Shown here piece after piece: positions 54,288-63,173 of a stretch of DNA of 64,000 nucleotides. The DNA is from CAVUWL01 sp963787415 (GTDB taxonomy: Bacteria > Actinomycetota > Thermoleophilia > Solirubrobacterales > 70-9): NCBI GenBank assembly GCA_963787415.1, contig CAWBCO010000007.1, positions 1 to 64,000 on the forward strand, in the 5' to 3' direction. The position numbers and the translations under genes are program-made. The notes below the pieces were generated by a model. The model saw nothing but the letters and a program-made list of their open reading frames with translations, searched no databases and was not told the DNA's origin. Position 1 is the first letter of the stretch, and the number at the start of each line of letters is the position of its first letter.

Positions 54288-55559
54288 TCAACCCTTGCCG
54301 GCCTTCAGGTTGCCAAGTACTCCGATCCGGAAGCCAAGCCACGGATAGGTAGCCGTAAAAAGGGTGTTGTCTTGAGGCTGTAGGCCGACCGCAGAGAGCC
54401 AGAGCTGGTAGGCGCCAGCGTTTGCGATGCCGCCATGTAGCCGACGCCAGACCCGCCCTTCGCTTTTCCCGGTCGGAGACGGGGCTATTGTGTCGGTCCA
54501 CTCAACCGCATTTCCGCCCTGATCGAGGGTGCCCCACGGCGACGGGGTTTTTGCTTGACCTACGCTACTAAGGCTGCCCTGATAGGCCGCCGCGTAGGTC
54601 GCCGGATCGATTCCGAAGGGGTTGACGCTCAGGCAATCTTCGAGGGGTTGAACGACAGCTGGGCACCAGCTTGGCGCCGGAACGCCTGAGGCGTGATAAG
54701 TCGCCAGCGGCTGGGTCGCCGCATTCGTGACTTCGCCGTTAGCAGGGTTGAGCATCGTCGGACTGGGAGCGCTCGCCGTGCCATCGCCGAAGACCCCTGG
54801 GTTGGTCGGGTACTTCCAGTAGGAGTAGGTCCCACCTCCATCAGGGTCAAAGTACGCCGCCTTGATCCACTCGTTCTGACTAGGGATCACAAAGCCAGAA
54901 CGATGCGAGCGGGTCGGGCCTCCCTGTCTGGCATCGGAAAGGTCATACATCCCGCGCTCGGTCTGCCTTGATAGTCGCACTCGATAGGTGACGTAGCGGA
55001 AAGCGCCTTCGCTGCTGGCGTGTCTGGATAGCAGACGGCCGTTGTAGAGTGAGTTAACGAAGCGCGCAGCCCGCAGAAAATTGGCAAAGCCATATGGCTT
55101 ATCGGCCCATTCCGGAGACGCTACCGAATAATGATCGCCCGCTGCGGCCCGCGGGGAGAAATTGAGCTGCCCATATTTGGGCCAAGCTGAGGAACTCTCG
55201 CTCGCGGAATAAAGGTGATGGGGATCACGCCCGGTGGGGTCAACCGTATTTAGAAACTGTACCCACTGCTTTACCGTGATTTCAAGCTGGCCGATGTCAT
55301 AGCGATACTTGACGCCTCCGACCATTAGACATTCCCTCGAGGACGGCGGGACTTCGCTGCAAGACCGGTAGATGGCATCGGCGAACGGGACGATGGCCAC
55401 CGAGAGGTTGCCCGGCGCGCCGATCTCGACGGTCGTCAGTGTGACGACTGCGGGCCTTCGAGATGCCGTAGCCGCGGATGGTCCAATTAGCGGGAGGATC
55501 GTCGCAACCACGACGACCACGAACCAGAACACTCGGCGAGACGGCCTGTCGCCGTTCAT
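54288..55559 (-). CDS. Exported FGE-sulfatase (SUMF1/EgtB)-fold protein
   Basis: 423 residues from ATG 55559. Signal segment (VFWFVVVVVATILPLIGPSA). The rest is an FGE-fold: YRYDIGQLEITVKQWVQFLN, FANFLRAARFVNSLYN, VIPSQNEWIKAAYFDPDGGG, GNAVEWTDTIAPSPTGK and the closing RLHGGIANAGAYQLWLSAVG, then WLGFRIGV. The active-site cysteines of true formylglycine generators are absent near the C-terminus and no iron-binding HxH of EgtB is seen. It is likely a non-catalytic carbohydrate- or ligand-binding member on the outside of the cell. Confidence 0.75.
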   Translation of the reverse strand: MNGDRPSRRVFWFVVVVVATILPLIGPSAATASRRPAVVTLTTVEIGAPGNLSVAIVPFADAIYRSCSEVPPSSRECLMVGGVKYRYDIGQLEITVKQWVQFLNTVDPTGRDPHHLYSASESSSAWPKYGQLNFSPRAAAGDHYSVASPEWADKPYGFANFLRAARFVNSLYNGRLLSRHASSEGAFRYVTYRVRLSRQTERGMYDLSDARQGGPTRSHRSGFVIPSQNEWIKAAYFDPDGGGTYSYWKYPTNPGVFGDGTASAPSPTMLNPANGEVTNAATQPLATYHASGVPAPSWCPAVVQPLEDCLSVNPFGIDPATYAAAYQGSLSSVGQAKTPSPWGTLDQGGNAVEWTDTIAPSPTGKSEGRVWRRLHGGIANAGAYQLWLSAVGLQPQDNTLFTATYPWLGFRIGVLGNLKAGKG

Positions 55560-56065
55560 TGCGATCCAATCTTGGGATGTCAAGGCTTCAACCATCCGAC
55601 TGATTCGCCGGATGTACACGTACCCCTGCCGCATTTCGCGTGATATGAGACTCTGCTCCAGTATGAGTTGGCCTCGAACCGCCCGCGTAAAGCGCAGCAT
55701 CGAACTCGGCGGCCTTGAGGCACACATCTGGCCTTTCCTTTTGCCGCCAAGCACTCGCCACTGGAAACTGCCCCCATTCTCACGCCGCTCTGATCAGGGG
55801 TCTGCAGAGCTTGCTGAGGGCGCTCGATTCCCCTGCTTTCCTTAAATCAGTCGTCGAGCAGGTGAGAATCTGCTCTTTTCGGTCGATCAGCCACAGCTCT
55901 CTCGGCGCAGGGCTCGCCGAGCTTGCCAAGGGGATCCGGCCGTGGGTGTAAGACAGTGATTGTGCTGAATTGAGCGGCCCATGCGAGTCGGCCAAGCGCC
56001 GAGCACCGCCGTTCCGCCGCTGGGTATGCGAACATATGTTCCCGTAACCGTCTCTGGAGATCTAC
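55560..56065. other. Intergenic, no gene seen
   Basis: Divergent region between the FGE-like gene and DUF1508. Nothing recognised; a GGAGAT stretch (56055-56060) precedes ATG 56066. Confidence 0.35.
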
Positions 56066-56341
56066 ATGCCTTACTTCGACGCATACGAAGACCTAGTGGG
56101 AAGATGGCGTTGGCGACTCATCGCCAACGCCAGTAGGACCGTAGCCACATCCGGGGAGTCCTTCGCCTCGCACTGGCATGCTCTTAGAGCCGCTGAAGAT
56201 GTTCGTGGGGTCGCGTCTACGGCTCGCATTTCCGGCGCACCCGCCCGCGACGTCGAGGACCCACTAAGCGCCATTATCGAGCGGGAATCGGCGTTGCCCC
56301 AAAAGGCCAGGCTGGCGAGGCGGCCCACCTCCTCAGCCTAG
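56066..56341 (+). CDS. DUF1508 (YegP-like) protein
   Basis: 91 residues. A single DUF1508 unit: MPYFDAYEDLVGRWRWRLIA, NASRTVATSGESFASHWHAL, RAAEDVRGV. Such UPF0339 proteins are small beta-beta-alpha proteins, often in tandem; function unknown. The last 35 residues are not conserved. Confidence 0.8.
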   Translation: MPYFDAYEDLVGRWRWRLIANASRTVATSGESFASHWHALRAAEDVRGVASTARISGAPARDVEDPLSAIIERESALPQKARLARRPTSSA

Positions 56342-56528
56342 GCGCACCTCGCCACGCTGCCAATCGGTCTGGCGCCGCCGGAGACGGGATCGTAAGTAAA
56401 GCGCTGGAATGATTTTCTGGCCGATCGACTGGGACCCGGTGCTCTCGCCACAGGATGGAAGCGCAATTCCATCCTCGCGACCAGACGAACCTCGGCAGGA
56501 GCCTGGATTCACCCAGTAAAGTTGTCGG

Positions 56529-56945
56529 GTGGCTGTATACAGCGCTGAATTACGGTTCTCGACCCAAGGCGATACGGACACGCTCGACATCACGGTCGAC
56601 GTACAGCTCTTGGTCGAGAAGGCCGCCGTAAGAGAGGGGCAATTGCTCGCCTTCGTCCGTGGCTCAACCGCGGCGATCGCGACGATGGAGTTTGAGCGAG
56701 GCGGCGTCCACGACCTACGGGAGACACTCGAGCGGCTGATCCCGACTAAGGGCGATTACGAGCACAACCTAATGAATCACGACACCAACTCCCACGCGCA
56801 CCAGCGCGCGACGTTGATCGGCTCCTCCGAGGTGGTTGCTGTGATCGACGGACGACTGGCGCTGGGCACCTGGCAGCAGCTAGTGCTGATTGATTTCGAC
56901 GACCGTCCGCGCGAGCGAATGGTGGTGGTGCAGATTCTGAGTTGA
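56529..56945 (+). CDS. YjbQ/UPF0047 family protein
   Basis: 138 residues from GTG 56529. Family pattern: LRFSTQGDTDTLDITVDVQL, LAFVRGSTAAIATMEFERGG, YEHNLMNHDTNSHAHQRATL and the C-terminal GTWQQLVLIDFDDRPRERMV. The conserved His and Asn residues (NHDTNSHAH) form the putative metal site. Members can replace thiamine-phosphate synthase at low efficiency. Complete and ordinary in length. Confidence 0.87.
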   Translation: MAVYSAELRFSTQGDTDTLDITVDVQLLVEKAAVREGQLLAFVRGSTAAIATMEFERGGVHDLRETLERLIPTKGDYEHNLMNHDTNSHAHQRATLIGSSEVVAVIDGRLALGTWQQLVLIDFDDRPRERMVVVQILS

Positions 56946-57158
56946 CGCGCAGCAGCACCCCAGGTTATGGGTCCAGCGCCTTCCACCTTCTACGCTTCGG
57001 CCACGACAATCACTCCATTTCAATGTCCAGCCTCACCGGTGATCCTCTTGGTCAGGATGCACTGACTGGATGCACGCTCCAGCGTGCTTGGGCGACAAAC
57101 CTCGACAGGGTGGAGGAGGTCCGATTCCCGCTAGACGACTGCCCTCCGGTGTGGCACG

Positions 57159-58673
57159 GTGTGGGTGGTGATCTTTGACTCAGACCAGTTTTGGAAGGCG
57201 ATTGAGGCGTGTGATCCGCGCTTTGATGGGTGGGTCTTCTGCGGGGTCAAAACGACCGGGATCTACTGTCGCCCAAGCTGCCCGGCACGTACGCCGAAAC
57301 GCAAGAATGTGAGCTTCTTTGCGACCGCTGCTGCAGCTCAAGCAGCAGGGTTTCGCGCCTGCAAGCGCTGCCGGCCCGATGCGACGCCCGGCTCTCCGGA
57401 GTGGGATCTTCGTGCGGATCTGGTGGGCAGGGCGATGCGGCTAATTGCGGATGGGGTCGTCGATCGCGAAGGAGTCCACGGTCTCGCACAGCACCTCGGT
57501 TACAGCGAGCGCCATGTCCACCGCCAGCTCACTGCGGTCGCTGGGGCCGGACCTTCAGCCCTCGCACGGGCGCAGCGCGCACAGACGGCTTGCACCCTTC
57601 TCGAGACGACGAAACTGTCGATTACCGACGTCGCATTTGCGGCGGGCTTTCAAAGCCTGCGCCAGTTCAACGCGACGATCCAGGAGGTCTTCGCGATTAC
57701 CCCAAGAGACCTGCGCTCGCGGGCAGGACGCGAAGGGCGTCCCGAGGACAGTGGCGTGCTCTCTCTACGCCTCCCCTATCGATCCCCCTTGGACGCGGAG
57801 GACCTGCTTGACTTTCTGGGACTCCGTGCGGTTCCCGGCATCGAGGAGGTGGTGGCTGGAGTATTTCGGCGAAGCTTGCGACTGCCGCATGCAAACGGCG
57901 TAGTCGAACTGCGCTCTGGCGACGGCTACATACACGCTCGCTACCGGCTCGGAGACCTGCGTGATCTCTCCGCGGCAATGCAACGCTCACGCGTACTGCT
58001 CGATCTAGATTCGGATCCCCAAAGCATCGGCACCGCGCTCGGAGGGGATCCTCTGATCGGATCCATGGTTCGGGAGGCGCCGGGGCGCCGGGTGGCCGGA
58101 CACGTCGACTGCCACGAGCTCGCAGTCCGCGCGCTGCTCGGTCAACAAATCTCGCTACGAGGCGCCTCAGTCCTCGGCGGCCGCCTGGTCGCTGCATACG
58201 GAGAGCCACTGAAGCGCCCGCTGGGCGCGGTTACGCACACGTTTCCGTCTGCTGAGACGCTCGCCCAGGCAGACCTCCGTGTCCTGCCAATGCCGGGCGC
58301 TCGCCAACGCGCACTGCACGTCCTCGCGACGGCGCTTGCCCAAGGCAGCCTTGCCCTCGATTACGGCGCTGACCGAGAGGACACTCGCAGGCAGCTGTTA
58401 GCGCTCTCAGGCATCGGACCGTGGACAGCCAATTACATCGCGATGCGAGCCTTGCGTGATCCCGACGCATACCTGCCGACCGACCTCGGCGTTCAACGCG
58501 CCCTGAAGCGCCTCGGCCAAGACCCTCGCGTCGTCAATTCGCAACGGCTCGCCGAGAACTGGCGTCCCTACCGAGCCTACGCGGTGCAGTATCTCTGGGC
58601 CTCACTCGCGCCGACACGAAACCCGATGGACTCCGCGATTGCTCCGAGTAAAGCGCAGGGGGCCGGCCTCTGA
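57159..58673 (+). CDS. alkA: Ada-AlkA fusion: DNA-alkylation sensor and 3-methyladenine glycosylase
   Basis: 504 residues from GTG 57159 (GTG 57165 is as good). Domain order: Ada metal-binding domain with four Cys (WVFCGVKTTGIYCRPSCPAR near 26-45, ACKRCRP near 68-74), AraC-type double HTH (LAQHLGYSERHVHRQLTAVA; LSITDVAFAAGFQSLRQFNA), AlkA N-domain (VLSLRLPYRSPLDAEDLLDF), and HhH-GPD glycosylase (LLALSGIGPWTANYIAMRAL, catalytic Asp in YLPTDLGVQRAL). It senses methyl phosphotriesters, regulates repair genes and removes methylated purines. Typical for actinobacteria. Confidence 0.9.
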   Translation: MWVVIFDSDQFWKAIEACDPRFDGWVFCGVKTTGIYCRPSCPARTPKRKNVSFFATAAAAQAAGFRACKRCRPDATPGSPEWDLRADLVGRAMRLIADGVVDREGVHGLAQHLGYSERHVHRQLTAVAGAGPSALARAQRAQTACTLLETTKLSITDVAFAAGFQSLRQFNATIQEVFAITPRDLRSRAGREGRPEDSGVLSLRLPYRSPLDAEDLLDFLGLRAVPGIEEVVAGVFRRSLRLPHANGVVELRSGDGYIHARYRLGDLRDLSAAMQRSRVLLDLDSDPQSIGTALGGDPLIGSMVREAPGRRVAGHVDCHELAVRALLGQQISLRGASVLGGRLVAAYGEPLKRPLGAVTHTFPSAETLAQADLRVLPMPGARQRALHVLATALAQGSLALDYGADREDTRRQLLALSGIGPWTANYIAMRALRDPDAYLPTDLGVQRALKRLGQDPRVVNSQRLAENWRPYRAYAVQYLWASLAPTRNPMDSAIAPSKAQGAGL

Positions 58674-58903
58674 GCTGTGAGCTCGGCTCCGGCGCATTCG
58701 GGTGTCTCGTGCTCTGGCGCGGTGCAAGCCATCCCCGTCTCCGCCATTCGGCTAACGGCGACATACCTTGTGGGCAGAGACCTCCTCCTTAGCGAGCGCG
58801 ATGTCCTCCGGGCTGCGAGATTCCAACCCATGGCCACCGCCCTCTCTGCCAATGTCACGTGAGACACCCATGACCCCGCAATTAGAGGGCGAGATCGGAG
58901 CAC

Positions 58904-59392
58904 GTGATGTCGTTTATGCAGAAGGGCGGTGCCGGTGACCCCGAAGTGGAGCGAGCCGTAGGCGAGCGCAGCGTAGGGGTCACCGGGCGCGCCGCGCCGG
59001 AGGGGGTACCCGACCCCGAGCTGGTGCTGCGACCGAGGCGGCGGCGGTTCAGCGCTGCCTACAAACTGAGGATCCTGCGCGAGGCCGATGCCTGCACCAA
59101 ACCGGGTGAGACCGGCGCGCTGCTGCGCCGCGAGGGCCTTTACTCCTCCCACCTGTCGAGCTGGCGAAAGCAGCGCGAGGAGGGTGCGCTCAGTGCGCTC
59201 ACCCGCAAGCGCGGGCCCAGGCCGGCCGATCCGCTTGAGGCCGAGAACGCCGAGCTGAGGCGCCGCGCTGAGCGCGCCGAGGCTGAGCTGGTCAAGGCGC
59301 GCAAGGTGATCGAGGTCCAGGGAAACGTCTCAGCGCTCTTGGGCGATCTGCTCAAGCCGGAGAGCGCGGAAGGGGAGAGCACCGAGCGATGA
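58904..59392 (+). CDS. IS3-type transposase OrfA
   Basis: 162 residues from ATG 58904; a later start is possible because the first 45 residues cover an inverted repeat (GGTGACCCC at 58936, GGGGTCACC at 58976). HTH_Tnp_1-like region: RFSAAYKLRILREADACTKP, GALLRREGLYSSHLSSWRKQ, then a coiled-coil (PLEAENAELRRRAERAEAEL). Its stop overlaps OrfB's start (ATGA), in place of the -1 frameshift usual in IS3. Confidence 0.82.
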   Translation: MMSFMQKGGAGDPEVERAVGERSVGVTGRAAPEGVPDPELVLRPRRRRFSAAYKLRILREADACTKPGETGALLRREGLYSSHLSSWRKQREEGALSALTRKRGPRPADPLEAENAELRRRAERAEAELVKARKVIEVQGNVSALLGDLLKPESAEGESTER

Positions 59393-60393
59393 TCGAGCAG
59401 ACGGTCGAGGAGCTCACCCCGCTGATCGGGACCCGCCCCGCCTGTCGGGCGCTGGGGGCAGCTGCGGCGACGATCTACCGGCGCCGGCGCCCGCCCGAGC
59501 CCAAGCCGCGCCGACCGCGCCCGGCGCCGGCCCGCTCGCTCGAGGATGCCGAGCGCAAGGCGGTGCTCGAGGTGTTGCGCTCGGAGCGCTTCCTCGATGC
59601 CTCCCCAGCACAGGTCTGGGCGACGCTGCTCGATGAGGGGCGCTACCTCGCCTCCGAGCGGACGATGTACCGGCTGCTGGAGGCCGGCGGCGAGGTGTGC
59701 GAGCGCCGCGATCAGCTCACCCACCCCGTCTATGCCAAACCGGAGCTGCTCGCAGAGCGCCCCAACCAGGTCTGGAGCTGGGATATCAGCAAGCTCAAGG
59801 GCCCGGCGAAGTGGACCTACCACTACCTCTACGTGATTCTCGACGTCTTCAGTCGCTACGCGGTCGGCTGGACCGTTCAGCACCGCGAGTCAGCGGCCCT
59901 GGCGGAGGCGCTGATCTCCCAGGCGGCCGAGCAGCAGCAAATCGCCCGCGGACAGCTCACCGTGCATGCCGATCGCGGCAGCTCGATGACCTCCAAGCCA
60001 GTCGCGATGCTGCTCGCCGACCTCGGCGTGACCAAGACGCACAGCCGGCCCTACACCTCGACCGACAATCCCTACTCCGAGGCGCAGTTCAAGACGCTCA
60101 AGTACAGGCCCGGGTTCCCGGCTCGGTTCAACTCGATCGAGCAGGCGCGGGCGTTTTGCCGCACCTTCTTTGACTGGTACAACAATCAGCACCGCCATTC
60201 CGGGATCGGCCTGATGACTCCGGCGACCGTCCACCACGGCCGCGCCAAGGAAGCCAACGCCGCCCGCCAGCAGGTGCTCGACGCCGCCTACGCTGCGATG
60301 CCCGAGCGCTTCGTCAGAGGCGCGCCGAAGCCGCCCACGCTGCCGACGGCAGCGTGGATCAACAAACCCGACAGCGAGGGGGTTGCTCACTAA
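59389..60393 (+). CDS. IS3-type transposase OrfB (DDE integrase)
   Basis: 334 residues. rve-type catalytic domain: WSWDISKLKGPAKWTYHYLY (first Asp), LTVHADRGSSMTSKPVAMLL (second Asp), TDNPYSEAQFKTLKYRPGFP (Glu), then FFDWYNNQHRHSGIGLMTPA. All three acidic residues and the DDE spacing are intact, so the element could be active. N-terminal Arg/Pro-rich linker (YRRRRPPEPKPRRPRPAPAR). Confidence 0.88.
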   Translation: MIEQTVEELTPLIGTRPACRALGAAAATIYRRRRPPEPKPRRPRPAPARSLEDAERKAVLEVLRSERFLDASPAQVWATLLDEGRYLASERTMYRLLEAGGEVCERRDQLTHPVYAKPELLAERPNQVWSWDISKLKGPAKWTYHYLYVILDVFSRYAVGWTVQHRESAALAEALISQAAEQQQIARGQLTVHADRGSSMTSKPVAMLLADLGVTKTHSRPYTSTDNPYSEAQFKTLKYRPGFPARFNSIEQARAFCRTFFDWYNNQHRHSGIGLMTPATVHHGRAKEANAARQQVLDAAYAAMPERFVRGAPKPPTLPTAAWINKPDSEGVAH

Positions 60394-60470
60394 ATTCGAA
60401 CACCGAGTGTCTCATTCGTGTTGACAGGCTCCGGCGGCGCTGACGCGCGGAGCCAGGACCCTGGTTTCGT

Positions 60471-60950
60471 TCAGGCGTTGGCTCCGAGTGAGGCGGCGGC
60501 GCTGCGCTCTAGCTTTTGAACCAGACGCCCCGCGGCGCTGGAGAAGCAGACGCGAGCGACCAGCTCCGGATGCTGAGCAATATCCCAATAGCTGCAGGTA
60601 ATGCCATCACCGTGGGGCGGAAAGAGAGCGACAAATCGCCTTTTCGTCAGATTCTCTGGAAGCCCGGTCTGTTCAAGACGATCGACAAAACGGGTCTCAT
60701 CGAGACCGCTCCGAAGAGCGGCATACTGCTTCACCGTCATCGTGTAGCCGAACGGTTCTGGGTGTTCGGCGCTGCTTTGAGTTTCACCACCATCGACAAT
60801 TGCCCCAACAACGAAGAGAGCAACGAAGAGAATCGCGGTACTCCAAGCAATCACGGCCCGGCGGCGCTGTTGCGCTCTGTAGCGATCGGTCAGCCTTCGT
60901 TCTCCAGATTGCCTGGGTTCGATCTCGATCTCTGGAGTCGGTTCCGACAC
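60471..60950 (-). CDS. Single-pass membrane protein, unknown
   Basis: 159 residues from ATG 60950. A charged N-terminal cytosolic part of about 30 residues (RRLTDRYRAQQRRR) precedes one membrane helix (AVIAWSTAILFVALFVVGAI). The extracytoplasmic part of about 105 residues has two Cys (GITCSYWDIAQ, ARVCFSSAAG) and the sequence YAALRSGLDETRFVDRLEQT. No domain recognised. Standing beside an IS3 element. Confidence 0.65.
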   Translation of the reverse strand: MSEPTPEIEIEPRQSGERRLTDRYRAQQRRRAVIAWSTAILFVALFVVGAIVDGGETQSSAEHPEPFGYTMTVKQYAALRSGLDETRFVDRLEQTGLPENLTKRRFVALFPPHGDGITCSYWDIAQHPELVARVCFSSAAGRLVQKLERSAAASLGANA

Positions 60951-61337
60951 CGTGCGAACCTACATCAAGTCGAAACGGGGTTGGCTAACTCACGGACCGC
61001 GAATTTCAAGCCCTCGTCCTTTGAAGGAATATCCGATCGGGACGGCTATCGAGCGAGGGAGCATCGATCGGGAGGAGGTGGGAGGCTGGTGGGCTAATAG
61101 GGCGTAAGGATCTCCAGGACCGCGGCCGAGGCGACGATCAGACTCGGCCAAAGAACGAGGTTTGGGAGTCATTGACAAGTGTGCCGGTATGAAGACACCA
61201 GGAAGCGGTCCCCCAATATCCGAGTGCCCAGATGACGCTCTCCGAGGCTCGCCCAATTTTTCCATCTTTTGCCAGCGCCCGTCGGGATTCATATCGGGTT
61301 CTGAGGTCGCCGAGAACCGGTCTGGCCATCGCCAGGG
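60951..61337. other. Intergenic, no gene seen
   Basis: Divergent region between the membrane protein and the GH5 gene. No family signature. Confidence 0.35.
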
Positions 61338-63173
61338 GTGGGTTTCTGGGACGATTTGAAGGCTGTGGCCGATGCATCGACTCGTCTATACGGCCAAGGC
61401 ATAGCTGGGTTCGAGCGCAGCGTTGGCCAGGGTGGCGATGATCAACTGATGAACCTAATCGCCTTACCCTCAACACCTGAGGCCGAGGATTCGAAGAGCG
61501 ATCGGTGGACACCAGGAGTCGGGAGAGCATTTGACCGACTGCCACCGCCGCAGAGAATCTGTGCGCTCGCCCTGGTCGCTTTGGTCTTCGTTGTGTTAGC
61601 GATACCGAGGCCCGCCGAGGCGTCGCTTTCGATTGCGATCTCCGGTAATCACTTTGTGAATAACACCGGCCAAACCGTACGCTTGCTTGGAGTCAACCGG
61701 ACGAGCACCGAGTATGCATGTACCTACGGCGACATCGCCTCCGGACCCGGTCCGAGCGCCGAAGATCCCTCCGGATCCGATCCGCTCGATCAAGAAGACG
61801 TGGCGGCAATTGCCGGCTGGCACGCCAACGCAATCCGGATCCCGCTCAATGAGGATTGCTGGCTCGGCGAGAATGGCGAGCCAGCAGGCACTCTGACAGC
61901 GACCGCCTATCGCGAGGCGATTGAGAGCTACGTGAAAGATCTGGGTGCCGCGGGGATATATGCGATTCTTGATCTGCACTGGACCAACCCGGGCGATTTG
62001 GAGATCGAAGGGCAGCCCGACGATGGACAGCATGCGATGCCTGACTCGAATTCGCTGACCTTTTGGACCTCGGTGGCCGAAGCGTTCAAAGCCGACCCCG
62101 CCGTGCTGTTCGATGCCTTCAACGAGCCCTTCTCACCGGCAGAAGATGGTGACGCCGCCTACCCGGTGACCTGGTCGTGCTGGAAAGACGGGGGGTGCGT
62201 CGTTCCCGATGCCAGCGATGGGGAAACCGTCGATCCGGCCGAGACATATATCGCGGTCGGCATGCAGCAGTTAGTCAGCGCGATCCGCGCGACCGGCGCA
62301 CACCAGCCGATTCTGATCGGAGGCCTTAGTTATGCGAACGACCTCAGCCGGTGGCTGTCTTACCTGCCTACTGATCCAAGCGGACAGGTCGCTGCCTCGT
62401 TTCACAACTACACCGGGGAGAGCTGTGACACCGAAAACTGTTGGGACGCCACGATTGCACCCCTTGCGGCAACGGTACCGGTGGTCACTGGGGAGTTCGG
62501 AGAGGACGACTGCCCCGCTGGGGGTGAAGATCCAAACAACTTCGACAATACTTACATGAACTGGGCCGATCGCCATGGCGTTGATTACCTAGCATGGGGT
62601 TGGTTCGTGCTGGCACCTCCACAACCCTGTAGTGCGCTCTATCTGATCACCAGCTATGCGGGCGCGCCGGCGGATCCAAACGGCGTGGCGCTCCACGACC
62701 ACCTCGCCGCCCTTGCCAGCCTAGCGGTCCCGAGCTTCCCGGAACCGCAAAATCCCACGAGCAACGCCGACTTCGCCGGTTCTCCCGAACAGGCGACAAG
62801 CCCGGCTGGACCTCCCCATTTGGCTTCGCGAGTACTCCTCGCACGCCTGAGAGCTTTCCTTCGGCTGGTCGCAACGCCAAACCTCCCCACCCCCACCGAT
62901 CCGGGCTGGTGGGCGCCATTTCGTGCACCCGTAGCAGGAGTCTTGACTGTCGCGATCATCGGCGGAGGAGACTCCCATGTCCTTCTTGCCTATGGCCATC
63001 ACGCCTTCGCCGACGCCGGCTCAGCCGATCTTCGAATCCAGCTCAGCACCGCGGGGCGCCGCTCACTGACGAGACACCATGAACTGAAAGGTAAGGTGAG
63101 CGCCACCTTCGCGCCTTACGCCGGAGCGACGGATCATGCTGATCGTGCACTGCAGATCTCCCAGCGGGGCTAG
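61338..63173 (+). CDS. Exported GH5-type glycoside hydrolase
   Basis: 611 residues from GTG 61338; ATG 61449 would give a shorter leader. A late signal/membrane segment (ICALALVALVFVVLAIPRPA, about 75-94) precedes the catalytic barrel: SIAISGNHFVNNTGQTVRLL, ANAIRIPLNEDCWLG, YAILDLHWTNPGD, the acid/base Glu in LFDAFNEPFSP and the nucleophile Glu in VPVVTGEFGEDDC. It ends with a Pro-rich linker and a 100-residue beta-type tail (VLTVAIIGGGDSHVLLAYGH). It acts on beta-linked polysaccharide outside the cell. The 70-residue cytosolic-looking N-terminus before the signal is odd. Confidence 0.85.
   Translation: MGFWDDLKAVADASTRLYGQGIAGFERSVGQGGDDQLMNLIALPSTPEAEDSKSDRWTPGVGRAFDRLPPPQRICALALVALVFVVLAIPRPAEASLSIAISGNHFVNNTGQTVRLLGVNRTSTEYACTYGDIASGPGPSAEDPSGSDPLDQEDVAAIAGWHANAIRIPLNEDCWLGENGEPAGTLTATAYREAIESYVKDLGAAGIYAILDLHWTNPGDLEIEGQPDDGQHAMPDSNSLTFWTSVAEAFKADPAVLFDAFNEPFSPAEDGDAAYPVTWSCWKDGGCVVPDASDGETVDPAETYIAVGMQQLVSAIRATGAHQPILIGGLSYANDLSRWLSYLPTDPSGQVAASFHNYTGESCDTENCWDATIAPLAATVPVVTGEFGEDDCPAGGEDPNNFDNTYMNWADRHGVDYLAWGWFVLAPPQPCSALYLITSYAGAPADPNGVALHDHLAALASLAVPSFPEPQNPTSNADFAGSPEQATSPAGPPHLASRVLLARLRAFLRLVATPNLPTPTDPGWWAPFRAPVAGVLTVAIIGGGDSHVLLAYGHHAFADAGSADLRIQLSTAGRRSLTRHHELKGKVSATFAPYAGATDHADRALQISQRG

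Larger units (their letters stand above)
58860..60414 (+). mobile_element. IS3-type insertion sequence
   Basis: It carries orfA/orfB. Short terminal inverted repeats TGAGACAC (58860-58867) and GTGTCTCA (60407-60414) bound the element at about 1555 bases. I cannot see a clear target duplication, so the ends may be a few bases off. Confidence 0.65.
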
